NCBI GenBank assembly: GCA_023374025.1
Contig: SIJG01000094.1
Location: 103,763-167,762, forward strand
Source of the DNA: Heterodera schachtii
Lineage: Eukaryota > Nematoda > Chromadorea > Rhabditida > Heteroderidae
Direction: 5' to 3'
Length of the DNA: 64,000 nt
The notes below the pieces were generated by a model that was not told the origin of the DNA, searched no databases, and saw only the letters and a list, made by a program, of their open reading frames with translations. The number at the start of each line of letters is the position of its first letter. Position 1 is the first letter of the stretch. A program made the translations under genes and the position numbers. This document shows positions 14,036-25,900 of the stretch, piece after piece.

Positions 14036-17000
14036 ATAAAAAATTGACTATAATTAAATTTATAGTTGAGCATATTAGCACATTGGCGTTTTAAAGAACA
14101 GTGAAAAGAATTTGATTTTATTTTTTCTTAAAAATGTTAATGTTCTGCATAGAATAAAAAATAATGTATATAAATCAAAATTTACTACAGACATTGAAAA
14201 GAATAATGGCGGCCATAAATAAAGTTTATAATTTTTCAATTATTCAATTGTAGTTACTAAATATTTTTCTTCAATATAATTATTATTCATTGTTTTCCTG
14301 CTTCGTATTCGTCTTTATTGTATCGTTATTTCCGCTCAAAATTTACAATGAAATTGCTGTTAGAACAAATATTTGGTATAATAATGTTATATTTTTCATT
14401 GATAGTTTTTATAGTACATTTTACTATTATAATATGATATACAATTAAAGGGTCCCGATTTCTATTTTCTGACTATTTTGCCATAAATTTACAATTTTTA
14501 AAAAAATTACTTTTTAATAGAAAATACCCAAAAATTATATTTTTGAAAATTTCTCGGTCATTAGAGGCCCAAATGGCCGTTTTAATAGAGTAATATGAAT
14601 TTTCCTAAAATTTTTGAAAAATGCCCAAATATGCACATAAATCGCGAAATATGCACAAAAAAAAACTGAAAAAGTAACAACAAATAATTAGAAGAATAAA
14701 ATAAGCAATGTAATAAATTTATAATATCAAACAGAAAATAAAAAATGAAAATAATTCACCAAAAATGTTTATGAATTTAAATAAATAGATATTCTCGAGT
14801 CTTGATGAGAGAAAAGCATCGGTTTCTTGGTGCCTTTGAATATTCACCTGACTGGAATAATTGGAATATTTAAAGTAATTTTTTTAAGTTTATGGTAAAA
14901 GCGAATATAAATTAAAGAATAATATAAAATGAAACATTTCAGCAATCAATTTGATTTTTTAGAGCAAAATTTGTTAACAAATTACATTAAATTTTAAATT
15001 TTCAGGACAAAAACTCTAATTGTAAGAAATTAATTTCGTTTCATAAATAATAAAATAGTAAATTTTAGACTGGATCTGTTCATAAATCATAACTAAATTA
15101 CAAAAAATTACCTGGTACCGCCTATCTATTATGTAAATAAATTAATTTTTTATTAATTCTTTAAGTCATCATTTTATCTTCCTATATTTTGAAATTGGCA
15201 TTGTTTTGTGAATGAAATGAATTTGGAAACCAAATCATTTGCTAATCATATTTACAATTGCTGTAAATTTCAAGAAATTTTATTTCCCTATACAAAATAT
15301 GCTATTTCAAGATGAAAACGTCGATCAGCGGAATTTCCACGTAATTGACAAATACTTCTCACAGCGCTTCTTCAGCCATTCCACCTGGAAAAAGTTGACA
15401 AAAAGTTGACCAATTTGAACAGCAACAGTTGAGAAAATTAATTCACTTGTTAAAACTCTATCTTTATAGTATATAAAAATAAAAATATATATATATATAA
15501 ATATATATAATTTTAATTATTAGGGTGGAAACAAAAATTTAAAAATATAATAATGTAATTTAAAGAATAAAATCCTACTTTTTTTTTATCATTGCTTAGA
15601 AATGCTTCAGCGCTTCTTGGCCTTTTATGAAAATAGTTTAATTGTCTATTATTTTTAAAATTTTATGTTTTGAGAATTTTCTAGAATTGGCTAAATATTC
15701 TCTTTTTGGAAAACCGAAAATCAAACTGAATAAAACTTTATTTTCAAGATTAAAAAAAAAGTAAATGAAATAAATAAAATAAAAATTAATATAATATATT
15801 TCATTTAATATTATTATATTTGTTTTTACAATTAAAAATTACGAATAAAAATAATCAAAAATTATATATTTACTGAAAAGTTAAATTATTAATTAATCAT
15901 TAATTTAATTATATAAACAAATTTTAATATGTTTACTCGTATCAATTTATAATATTATTAGTTCTTCTTCACTTGGATAAAATTTAAAAAAGTATAATTT
16001 ATGATTATGTTTAAAAAAGTATATAAAAAAATGATGTATTTATTAACGAGTAACTGGCTTTTATAAATTTAATTAAATAAAATTTAGGGAAAATAACATA
16101 AAATGATTATTATTACACAGAACAGAAAAAATCTATAATAGATTAATAATGATAAATTTTTCGTTTAAAGAAAGCATATAATGAATGTTTATGTAAATTA
16201 TAATTAGAGAGATTAAAAATAAAAATAGCCCGCACCATTCGACAAACGGTTGTCGGCACAATGCCAACAAAAACAAATTGAGCAAGAATTTTATTGAAAT
16301 ATATTTAAAATTAGATTTAAGGAACTTAAATCAAAATAATTATAATAAATTTAAATATTCATTGCCTTTTCACCGATCGAAAATTTATTTTCGGATTCTT
16401 GACAAGAAATTATACTTAAGTTTTTTGAATTTTATAATCATAAATTTTGTTAATCATACGTACAAGAATTTCATAATATATTTAACTTAATCAATGTCAA
16501 AATTTTATTTGGTTATAATTGAATTTGATTTTGTTTAAATAATATTTCATTGATTTAATATAAAAAATAAATATTAAATTAAAAAAAATCGAATTGTGAA
16601 TAATTCAATTTATGAGATCATAGAAATTTTAAATTAACTGAAGAAAATAATATTTTTGATTTTAAAAATATTTCATTTATATAATATGAAATACATAAGT
16701 TCAATAAAAATAAATTCGAAAAATAATTAAAAACAAAACTCAAATTTATTATAAAATTTGAAAAACATTTTCCCATCATAAAAATATATTTATATTTAAA
16801 TCAATTCACAAAAAAAAATCAATGCACAATAATTTCATTCAATAAGGTTTAAATGCATAAACAAATAGTTATATACAAACCAAAGAAGTAAAAATGAAGA
16901 AAATATAATTTAATTAATTTATATTTATAGCGTTATTTACCCACAAATACTTAGTATTTTAAATTTACGAAGCAAAACAGTCTAGTTCCCATTCTAATAA

Positions 17001-17489
17001 AATGAAACAGTTACGATACATGAGATAAAAATATTTAAATATTAATTATTTTCAAATGAAAAATGAAAAAAAATTATTAATTTTAATTAAATAATTAAAT
17101 TTATATTAATCATTTTTATTATTTTAAAAATTATTGAAAAAACGAATAGAAAAACCTTAATTGATAAATTATGCATCAAAATAACCTAAATACCTTTAGT
17201 AAAGAGAAAATAAAATTAATTAAATTAAGTTTCAGCTGAGAAAAGATAACTACAAATAAAAAATTAATAAAAAAATTAAAATATATTATTTTAATAAAAA
17301 GCAAATATTTTAAACCAAAACAATAATAATAAAGAAAAATAAAGAAAAAAATATATATTAATTTTTTTTTCATTTTTAATACATTTATTTGAAAAACTTA
17401 ACTCATATTTATAAATGATTTTGAAATATAATTTAATTCATTACTTAAAGAAAAGCGTTAATGAATAATCGTTTAACTAATAAATGTAA

Positions 17490-17850
17490 AACTCAACTTA
17501 AAGATGAAGACCAGCAGAGCTATAAATTTGTACATTATCAACAACCCATGAGAATAAAAGATGAAAATAATGAAAAGATAAATACTAAAAATTGAATAAC
17601 CTCAATAATTGAAAAGAAATTTAAAAATAAAAAACATAAAAACGAGCTAAATCAAACCAATTACATCAAATACAAATGTTAGTTAATTAGAAATAAAAAT
17701 AATTTCGGAAATAAATAATATTTTTAAGAATTAAAAAAACATAGAGAAGTAATTTCGCTTACACTGTCAAGGGATAAATGGAAAGAGAAATTAATAAATT
17801 TAAACAAAAAAAAGTTATTTAATTTTCAAAATAATATTTTTAATAATGTA
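17490..17850 (+). repeat. Degenerate direct repeat, partner at 19370-19640
   Basis: Scattered similar words occur in the same order in both segments: atgagaataaaagatgaaaa (17548 and 19385), gaagtaattt followed by gataaatg...aaagagaaa (17750 and 19548). The copies have drifted by many substitutions and indels. A short open stretch ends at 17595 with Asp/Glu/Gln-rich codons, but no gene can be supported. Confidence 0.45.
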
Positions 17851-18612
17851 AAAATTTAAGAAAAACACTTAATCATTATTCTAAAAATAAAAAGTAATAT
17901 TTAATACTGAAGTTGAAAGAAATTCTATGAACTGCTGATTAAATAAAATTTATTCAAATTAATCGCGAATAAATATTTAATGTAATTTTCAATTTTTTTC
18001 GTGCTATCTTTAATAATTGAAAAATAATTTGTATCGCAAAGCACCCGAAAATAAACTCGCCTCGTCTCATGAAAAGAAATAAATTGTTAAAAAAATATTA
18101 TATGAATTTATTAAGAGTGTTGAAATAAATAAAAAGTTAAGCACACTAAAAAAACTCTTTTTTAAATGATGTATTTACACAATTCAAATTAAAACATTTT
18201 AACAAAGACATTAAAATATATAATTTATTCGTGCAAACAAACTCGATTTACTCTTGATTGTGCTCACTGAGCCAGAGAATAATAAATATACTTTATTTGT
18301 TTAATAAAAGAATATTCGGAAAATTATTTTAAATGAATATTAAAATTAAACCAATTAATCCGTGCTGATGCGTTTCTTAAAACGGCCAATGGGTTCGAAA
18401 ACAAAAAAAAAGGTGAAACCTATATAAAAGCATAACTTTGTTAAATCCTAACTAAAGAATTCTCATGAGTTTTCAAAAAGATTATGGCAAAAAAAAAAAT
18501 CAAACTTAAGATTTTTGGAAAATTTATTACAAAACTTTTTTTTAAAAGTTAAGGGAAAAAATCAGAAGAATCATATTTAGATATAGATCAATAAAAACTA
18601 ATGAATGATACC

Positions 18613-19244
18613 TAGAGCCCGGCGGGATTCGCGGGATTTTACGCGAGTCCGGTTCGGGACTCCCGTCACGGAAAATTTTCAACTCCCGATCCCGCTCCCG
18701 GAAATTTTACCCAAAAAAGGGAGTAAAAATGCACTTGTAAGAAAGAATTGAGTTTTTTGGTAAAATTAATAATTTTTGATTGAAAATCTGTGAAATAAAT
18801 AGTCAAAATTTCAAAAAAAATTTCCGGCGGCGCCTATCGATACCGCCGTCCTCCCTCTTCCACCCTGGTCACCAAAATTTTTTTTCAAAAAATACGCCGC
18901 AAAAAAGTTGTTAAAATTAATAATGGGAGGTCGAAATATAAAGTTAATACATTTTTTGTTCGAATAAATTATAAAAATAATTTATTTAGAGAATTTGAAC
19001 TGATTTTCAACTCAAATATATGATTTTTTAAATTCAAACTTCTGCTTACTAAATTTTTGTGTCTATTTTTTCTTTAATAACAGGATTGTCCTTCAAATTT
19101 GTGCATTAAAAATATTTTTATTATTTTTTAATTAAATTTTCGAATTACTCCCGCTCCCGCCCGGGACTCCCGTAAAATTTCTGCGGGATTTGAATGGGAT
19201 TCCCGTTCGGGACTCCCGTCCCGAAAATTTTTTTACCGGGCTCT
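18613..19244. mobile_element. GC-rich foldback element with 9-bp TSD
   Basis: The ends tagagcccgg...ccgggctct are inverted, and both arms consist of repeated cgggactcccg-type motifs. The element is flanked by a perfect 9-bp direct duplication, aatgatacc, at 18604-18612 and 19245-19253. It is a GC-rich island in DNA of about 80% A+T. The interior contains a hairpin, ccggcggcgcctatcgatac followed by cgccg, that recurs in other elements at 35.4-35.8 kb and 52.1-52.6 kb. No transposase. The 9-bp duplication points to the Mutator-like superfamily. Confidence 0.85.
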
Positions 19245-19820
19245 AATGATACCATAAATAAGACAAAAAATATAGATAGTGTAATTTTAATACATTATAC
19301 AGAAATCATAAATAATTAAATGAAGGAATTTTAAAGAAAAAGGTTCATTACAATCATAATAAAAATGAATTAACCAACACATCATGAGAATAAAAGATGA
19401 AAATATAAACAATAAAATTATTTTCTAATTATTAAAAATCAATTATATGAAATAACCTCAATTAATGTAAAAGAAAATACTTAAATTAAAGATGTAAAGC
19501 AAAACAAACGTGAATTATTAAAAACACATACACTTGACAATTATGAGAAGTAATTTTGTTCATGCTGTTAACAGATAAATGAAAAGAGAAACTAATAAAT
19601 TTTAACTTAAAAAAAGTTATTTAATACTTTAAATAAATATTTTTAAATTAATGTTTTGTTTTTCCAGAAAATATTCTTTGTTTCTTGAAATTTTCTCAAT
19701 TTCCCAATTTCAAGGCATTTAGCGTTTATCAATAAAAATGGGTGATTTAACAATGAGATAGAATAATAAAGTTTAAAAAAAAAGATATAACAAATATTCT
19801 AAACAAATAAATAAATAACA

Positions 19821-21313
19821 TGTCGCCAATCTTTAACTCGGGCGTGGCCAAGTGTGTGGCTTGGCCCAGCTGAGGCGGGATTGGTTCCCGCTCCTCTTCA
19901 CCACTCTCGTCCCTTACTGCTCTGCTTTCTCCGCTCGCTATGTCGTAAAGGGAGTTGCGCCCTTTCTGCCGTTCGCTCCGTTGGGTCTGATGCTGCTGAC
20001 CGATCCGATCAGCGCCAAAGGGGGATGAGAATGGGAGGGGGGAGGGGTGAAAAAGTTGGACTGGTGCTCGAGGGAATTTGTGCAGCGATTTGCTGCTTGC
20101 TTAACGGCACCACCGACAAGGTTTGGAGAAGGGCTTGTCGGACCCCTTTGACTCGATGAACACGGGTTTCGACTCCCGTTCACTGCGGCGGGCACTCCGG
20201 CTGGTGGGAGTCCCGCTTTGATCGATGCGCGCTTCTCCGGCGGGTGGGAGTTGCGCTGACGAACGGCACCGCCCTTTCGTCGGACGATTTGGCACTGCTC
20301 GGCTCTTCCTTCCTTACTGCCCTGCTTGGACTTGACGACGACGGGAGTTCACACCCGTCTCTTCAGCTGCTCCTACTGGTGGGAGACCGAACTGCTCGAA
20401 TTTGCCACTGCTTCGGGTCACTCCCGAATTTTCCCCAATTGCTGATGGGAGGGGAATTTGGGATCGGGGAGGGTTGAGGGAAAAGACGTAGGCGACTGTG
20501 ATGGAGTGAAGAGGGTCTTTTTCCCTCCTTACCGTGTCCCCCGAAAACGAATCCGAGACTCCGATTCCGACACAAAATTTATTAAAGAAGCGATCGACGA
20601 ATTAAAAATGCGTAAATGGTGAAAAATTGATCGAAAAGTCCAGCAAAACGAATAAACGCGAATGGTTGGGGGGTGAAGGAAGCGAAGAGAGCGACCCCTT
20701 GGCCGGGGCCGCTTAAATAGACAATTCGAAAAATGGGCGGAGAGACAGACGGCACGATAATGCGATGAGAAACATGGGACAAAAAATGGGCAGAAATTGT
20801 GATATGAAAAATGTGAACAAAGAAATGGCGCATAAAAATAAAATGTAAATTGGCAGATGTGAAAAGTTAAGGAAATTGAAAAGAAAGAACTTTGTGCAAA
20901 ATTGTTTTGCACAAAGTTTGGGCCGGAGATTAGCCAGCCGATGAGAAATGAATGTGAAAAGTGAAGTGAAAAATGGGACAGAAAAATAGGGGAAATGATA
21001 ATGGCTGGTACGATTAGATGGAGAGGAAAGTGATCAAAATCAGCGATTGAGGAATTGATGAATCGGGAGTCCGCCCGATCTTCTCGTTCCCTTTTTGCTC
21101 TTTTTCTTCCGGTATTTCTTTGTCTTCGATGGTCCGGCCCATGTGCTCGTGCTTGGTCCCGAAAGAACGGACTCCCCGTAACGATCCTCCTCGTCCGAGT
21201 CGAGCTCTCTCCCAATTCGCGGTCTATCGGCATCCCTGTTGAACGCGAGCACTCGCGCACGCCGTGGCGGGTTGGCACCCGCCTTCTCGTTGCCAATTGA
21301 AAAATTGGCGACA
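19821..21313 (-). repeat. BEL/Pao 3' LTR
   Basis: 1493 bp partner of 33172-34681 with the same TGTCGCC...GGCGACA ends. In element orientation its first ~275 bp carry the end of an open reading frame that starts in the body (see 21040-21513). Confidence 0.92.
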
Positions 21314-21513
21314 TTGGCCCCCCGCGACAGATCTTCTTCCTTGGCCTCCTCAGAAGACGCCAGGGAGACGCCATCATCCTCCTCCTCCTCCTCGGCAATG
21401 GCCAATCGACCGAGCGGCGATCCGGGCATTCCCTCCCGGGCACACAACTGCTCCTTCGCCTTTCCGCCTGGACTTTGGCTCGACGCTCCTCGAAAGCGTT
21501 CTGCGCGTGCCAT
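21040..21513 (-). CDS. Accessory open frame running into the 3' LTR
   Basis: 157 codons, acidic then basic: a Glu run (AEEEEEDDG), a Ser/Thr/Pro section and a C-terminal Lys-rich segment (KTKKYRKKKSKK) like a nuclear localisation signal. It starts in the body, crosses the polypurine tract and ends inside the 3' LTR. The LTR-encoded part is also open at the homologous place in the 5' LTR (34408-34681), with several amino-acid changes but no stop or frameshift, which supports selection on the protein. It has the phase of the long frame upstream, after that frame's stop at 21685. Upstream sequence is also open in another phase to 21740. Confidence 0.45.
   Translation of the reverse strand: MARAERFRGASSQSPGGKAKEQLCAREGMPGSPLGRLAIAEEEEEDDGVSLASSEEAKEEDLSRGANVANFSIGNEKAGANPPRRARVLAFNRDADRPRIGRELDSDEEDRYGESVLSGPSTSTWAGPSKTKKYRKKKSKKGTRRSGGLPIHQFLNR
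21314..21326 (-). promoter_or_regulatory. Polypurine tract
   Basis: Immediately before the 3' LTR in element orientation is cgcggggggccaa, a G-rich stretch at the position expected for the plus-strand primer. It lies inside the open frame 21040-21513. Confidence 0.5.
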
Positions 21514-21684
21514 TCCAATTCATCCCACTCGGGCATCGGGCGCCGAGTGGTAATTCCGCCCACTGCCGTCGGAGGGCACTTCATCCCCTCCTTTCGTGCC
21601 GCCGGAGGGCTCTTCTCCCCCTCCCTTTCCTTGGCGTCGCTTTTCGCCTCCTCAGTCTCTTTTTCCCCTTTTTCTTCCCTTTTC

Positions 21685-22977
21685 TCACCTTCCTCCGCTC
21701 TTTTTCTCTCGCTCTTCCTCCTGGCGATTTGGCACCACAACCACTTGCGATCGCATGTTTGGCGCTCGAGGGCCGTCCTTCGTTTGTTGCTGGTACTGCT
21801 CCATGCTCGAAAGATGAGCCCCGTGCACGATGATGTCGGTCATTGTCGGGAATTTGATGACCAGTTCGCGGCGATTGTCCGGTGCCAACCGTCTCAGAGC
21901 TCTCTCGTACGAATCTATCATTTGTACCTGCCTGTGACGGAGAGCGCGGGCATGTGGCTCCCCCCCGCGTCGCTCGGATCTGTACTGCTTCAGCCGGTTG
22001 TTGTTTTCGAGGATGGCGCTGCCTAGCTCGTCGGTTTGGCGGAGGCGGCGTTGGTAACGCGAGAAGCCATCGTTATTTGATTTGCGTGGCATTATTTGAT
22101 CTATTGGTCTAAAATTCGGGGATCGATTGGAAGGGAGAGGACGAAGCGGTTTCCCGCCGTTGGCACAGTCAAAATTGTGAATGGTTGGGGAATTGGGCTG
22201 GGAAGGGCACCATCCCTCGGGAAGGGGCGGGGATTTGCCGATGAATTGGCAACCGTTCCCACCGTTGCGCTCCCAGTGTTGGCTGCTGAAGGGAGCGCCG
22301 TCGTCCTTCTCTTTCTGTGGCCATCCGACTTCGCTCTCGAGAGACCATTGTTCCGTCTCTGTCCCCGTCTCGAGCTGCCACGGGTCAACCAACGCCCCGT
22401 CCCGTCCGTATTCGTCCTCCGCTGCCACTTCTTCCATTCGGCAGAATTGCAGATGTTCAAGAGCAATCCAATCAGCATGCTCTTCGAGAAATCGCCACGG
22501 GAATTGGCCACGGCGCTGCCGGGCGCGGCTCCTCTTTGAAGTCCCGACGTTTCCGCCCTGGACAAAAATGCAGGCCCAATCGGGATGTTGGAGCGCCCTC
22601 ATTCGGTGTTGGCTGAAATAGCGCTGAACTGTCCATCCGGGACTGATCACTTGTTGACGAGCTGGGAGGTGCCCCAGGATGAACGGCACTGGCACCACTT
22701 GACCGCTTCTCTCGTGCACCATCCTCCACCCGCTCTGCTCTCGGCTCCTCAGAAATCGCTCCACTGCCGCGCGTTCGAATGGATCCTCCGCCCAATTGTC
22801 ATGTCCCAGTTCCGCCACTTCGTCTGCCACCGTTCGGGAGTCGCTTTTTGGGGGCAATGGCTTTGGCTGTCCCAAGCCTCGGAATTTTGGCCCGTTCTGT
22901 GCCGCGGCGGGATTCTCATCCCCGCCTTGCTCGCTCTGCTCCGCCGTGCCGAATCCGCCGTTCTCAAATTCACTCAT
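21685..22977 (-). CDS. Post-glycoprotein tail, unknown function
   Basis: Same frame as pol and glycoprotein; a Met at 22977 opens the more polar part (MSEFENGG...) and another at 22092 opens a basic/glutamine-rich end (MPRKSNNDGF...). No membrane span and no domain I recognise; acidic patches and Trp-containing segments (DWACIFVQGGNVG, FPWRFLEEHADWIALEH) look like folded protein, not junk. The frame is open for more than 430 codons, unlikely by chance. It may be one or two accessory proteins expressed separately, or a cytoplasmic extension of the glycoprotein precursor. Confidence 0.5.
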   Translation of the reverse strand: MSEFENGGFGTAEQSEQGGDENPAAAQNGPKFRGLGQPKPLPPKSDSRTVADEVAELGHDNWAEDPFERAAVERFLRSREQSGWRMVHERSGQVVPVPFILGHLPARQQVISPGWTVQRYFSQHRMRALQHPDWACIFVQGGNVGTSKRSRARQRRGQFPWRFLEEHADWIALEHLQFCRMEEVAAEDEYGRDGALVDPWQLETGTETEQWSLESEVGWPQKEKDDGAPFSSQHWERNGGNGCQFIGKSPPLPEGWCPSQPNSPTIHNFDCANGGKPLRPLPSNRSPNFRPIDQIMPRKSNNDGFSRYQRRLRQTDELGSAILENNNRLKQYRSERRGGEPHARALRHRQVQMIDSYERALRRLAPDNRRELVIKFPTMTDIIVHGAHLSSMEQYQQQTKDGPRAPNMRSQVVVVPNRQEEEREKKSGGR

Positions 22978-25900
22978 TGGGGGAATTGGGGTTTGGACTC
23001 TGAAATGGTGAGGAGAGATTGTCCCAATTTTGGCCAAGTGTTTTGCTTGGACGGATGAGTCGGGTTTGTCCCCGATTTCAGAAATGAAGAAAAGTGATTT
23101 TGCCCGCCCGTGGGGAGTAACTTTTGGCTGAAGAGGCGGGCCAAATCCCCCGCCTTTCTCTTCCAATTGGCCCAGTGCTGATTGGCTGCACGTGCATATG
23201 CCTTGGCCCAATTGCAGTAAACACAAAACGATGAGAGGCGTTGGCGGGGTTGGGACAAAAGGCATCACCCGCCTTCTCCGTCTGATAGGGCATCGGAGAA
23301 TTGTGAATAGGGCGATGGCCCCGGCAGATGTGAACAGAAGAAAGGGGTAAACATCCCCCGTGGCCCTTCTTTTGTTTGATGGGCACAAATTTTTGTCCAA
23401 ATCGGATTTGTTGATGAATGGAAAGGCCGTCTTTTGTTGTTGGCCGGTCGTTTTTGGACCAACGATTTTTGAATAAATTAGTGAAGTGAAAAAATGTGAA
23501 AATTTTGGCGAAAATGTTGGCCGAAGTGAGGGAATGGTGGGGTGAATTGACGAAATGTCCGAATTTGTGATGAGACGGGAGTTAAAACCCGTTCCGACTG
23601 CTTCTCCTTTTCCGATCAGTGCCACAAATGCGAGAGCTGCCAGTGATCGGTAGAGCCGAAAGTGGGGGTTGAATTTGATGAAGACGAAAAGCGCGGCCAA
23701 GGCGATGATTCCCGAGGCCACGGCGATGAGCAGCCATTGCCCCGTCGAGAGCAGTCGAAGAAGTGGAAAGGGGTCAAATCCCCAATTTGGCATTGTCAGA
23801 GTGAACGTGCTGCCCGGCTCGATGTGACCGCTCGCTGAGTCTCGCTGGCTAAAGCCGAATTGCTGCTGTTTGGGGATGAAAGCGAGCCCCCCTTTAAGTT
23901 TAAATTTTGTTGTCCCCGCCGGGCATTTCACTTGGCACTCAGTGAAAATTTCCGATCGATCGAAGGGGATGGACTCAGTCGTCGTAGTGCCATTCCCCCC
24001 GCAGTGTAAGCCAAACATTGTGCCATCTGCGCATTTGATTTTGGCGAGCGCAGTGCCGTAATCCGTCCGGCACATTGCTTCGAAAGTTGCACCGGAAATG
24101 CACCGGTAACATCCGCTGAGCTGGGGAGAGCCGACCCAGCACTTCGTGTTGCTGTACTCGCTGACCAGCTCCAGCCCGTTGAGTTGGATTTGAACCTGCA
24201 CCGGGGTGTATTGAAACTCAGCTTGAACTGTTGGCCCTTTGTTGTGAACGTGCAGCCGTCCAACGTCGAGAGGGAGGCGGTGTTCCGGGTTGTTCAGCAC
24301 CCGCTCAATCTCGAGGTTGCGGCAATGGCAGTGAACGGTTCCGTTCTCGTGATTCGGCGCGCATTTTTGGCATGATCCGATCGCCAATTGGCATTTGTCG
24401 AAGCCTCGCGCTGCTTCTTCGTCCGCGCAGTGCAAATCCGAAGAGATGGGTTTTCCCATCGCCATGGCTCGTCCGTCCGAGATGAAGTATGCCGAGAGGA
24501 TTGGCATTGGCGGGAGTGAGGTGGGTATGACCGCGATGGTCATGTTCCCCCACTTTTCCGGCACTCCCGGGTGAAGTGTAAGCCGTTGAGTTTCGATTTG
24601 GCCATTGTTTGTCTCGATTTCGATCCATGCGCTGAGCTGTAGGTCCCATTCGATGCAGCTGAACTCCTCGAAAACTGTGGTCGAGGTGGGGACAGCCGCC
24701 CACCGGTAGAACAGGCACGAAGCCGTGGGAAGCCCACAGGAATTGTGCCAAAAGCTTGTGCTGCTCATGCACATTGAGTGGCCAGGCCGGTGATTGAGTT
24801 CGTTGAGTTCGGGGACCATCACCCGACTGTTCAGTGTGCTGCAGTTGTTGTCGCGGCATGACCCCGCTGATGGGCACCTTTTCACTGCCACAGTCGAAAT
24901 TGTGTATGATCGGAGCCAACTCTCCGTTTTTGGGACACAAACCATTGTGATTGAGGCCAACCTGAGTCGAACCGTCCCCAAGAGCTCGTCCTGCTGCGTT
25001 CTGATCACAAACGAATTGATCTGATCGGCTGGCAGTAAAGTGATGATTGTGGCAGCAGTTCCGGCACATTGAAGTCCTTTGGCCGTTCGGGCACAGTCCT
25101 CTGATCGGACAGTGACCGAGAGTGGTTTTGAGGCCAATGCTGTGCCAATTAGGAGAAGAAGCGGGAGGAGCCCCGCCGCGACTGTCCCTCGGAATGTCCG
25201 TTGGTTCCGTTCCGGCTGTCTCCAAGCGTGCGCGGCTGCTCGGGCTCGTCTCGCCAATTGAAGCTGTTGCTGTAGCTCTCGAACTCTCGTGCGCGCTTTT
25301 CTCGCTCCTCTCTTCAGCTTAATCTCGACTTGTGCTGCTGTCGGCGGCGCGATTTGTCCTCCGGTCACCCAATTGAACAGACGAATGGGGTACTTTGCTC
25401 CCCATGCAATTGCTTGGCCAAGAGCCGCTGCTCCCGACCAACATCGTCCGAGAATGGGACATATGCAGCCCATCACGGCGAGAAGGAATGCCATTCCGAT
25501 CCCGACCATTGACATCGTCCACCGTGGGAAGCAGCGCGGATTAGCGAATTGCTCCCAGCAAATTGCGCATTGGATCAGATCACATTCTGATTTTGCTGGG
25601 CACCGTCTCGTTGTGTTGAAAGGGGCATTGTTCCCCCACCAGCATTTGCCATGGCAATGATAGCCATGTATCAGCTCTTCCGCCGGCAGTTCGTAGTTCA
25701 CATCCGTCGACTTGGGCATGGTCGCCCAGCATCCGTCGGCGCAGCAAATCTCGAGTTTGTTTAATTCCCGCCCACTCACAATTGTGACCCCACGTTTTGC
25801 ACATTCCATGGTACATGGCATTTTTGGGCCTTCTTGAAATGGCAGGTTCGGGTCCATTCCCGATGATCGAATTGACGGCTGGCAGCCGAACGTTCCGACA

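Larger units (their letters stand above)
10318..15340 (+). repeat. Direct segmental duplication, copy 2
   Basis: Partner of 343-5490. Relative to copy 1 it has a 424 bp MITE inserted at 12980, one fewer unit of a 25 bp tandem repeat, and a deletion that joins the sequence equivalent to copy-1 position 4928 directly to that at about 5459. The deletion ends about 35 bp before the end of homology. Confidence 0.9.
1..19820. other. AT-rich, nearly gene-free region
   Basis: By eye over 80% A+T, with only short open frames and no recognisable protein domain, tRNA or rRNA. Positions 1-342 are slightly less AT-rich but show no gene I can support. Within it are a 5 kb direct duplication, three foldback elements (7106-7571, 12980-13403, 18613-19244) and one exon-like open stretch per duplication copy. 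The intervals 5491-7105, 7572-10317, 15341-18612 and 19245-19820 show nothing beyond short A/T runs and a degenerate direct repeat. The insertions with target-site duplications argue for nuclear DNA. A mitochondrial origin was considered and rejected. Confidence 0.7.

Noticed and set aside
1..19820. Mitochondrial mini-circle read twice (10-kb period, very AT-rich)
   Set aside because: No cox, nad, cob or rRNA-like sequence and no long frames even if TGA is read as Trp; MITEs with target duplications are nuclear features.
19854..21833. Many overlapping open frames on both strands of the LTR
   Set aside because: GC-rich LTR has few stops; only the frame 21040-21513 is kept open in both LTRs and has a protein-like composition.
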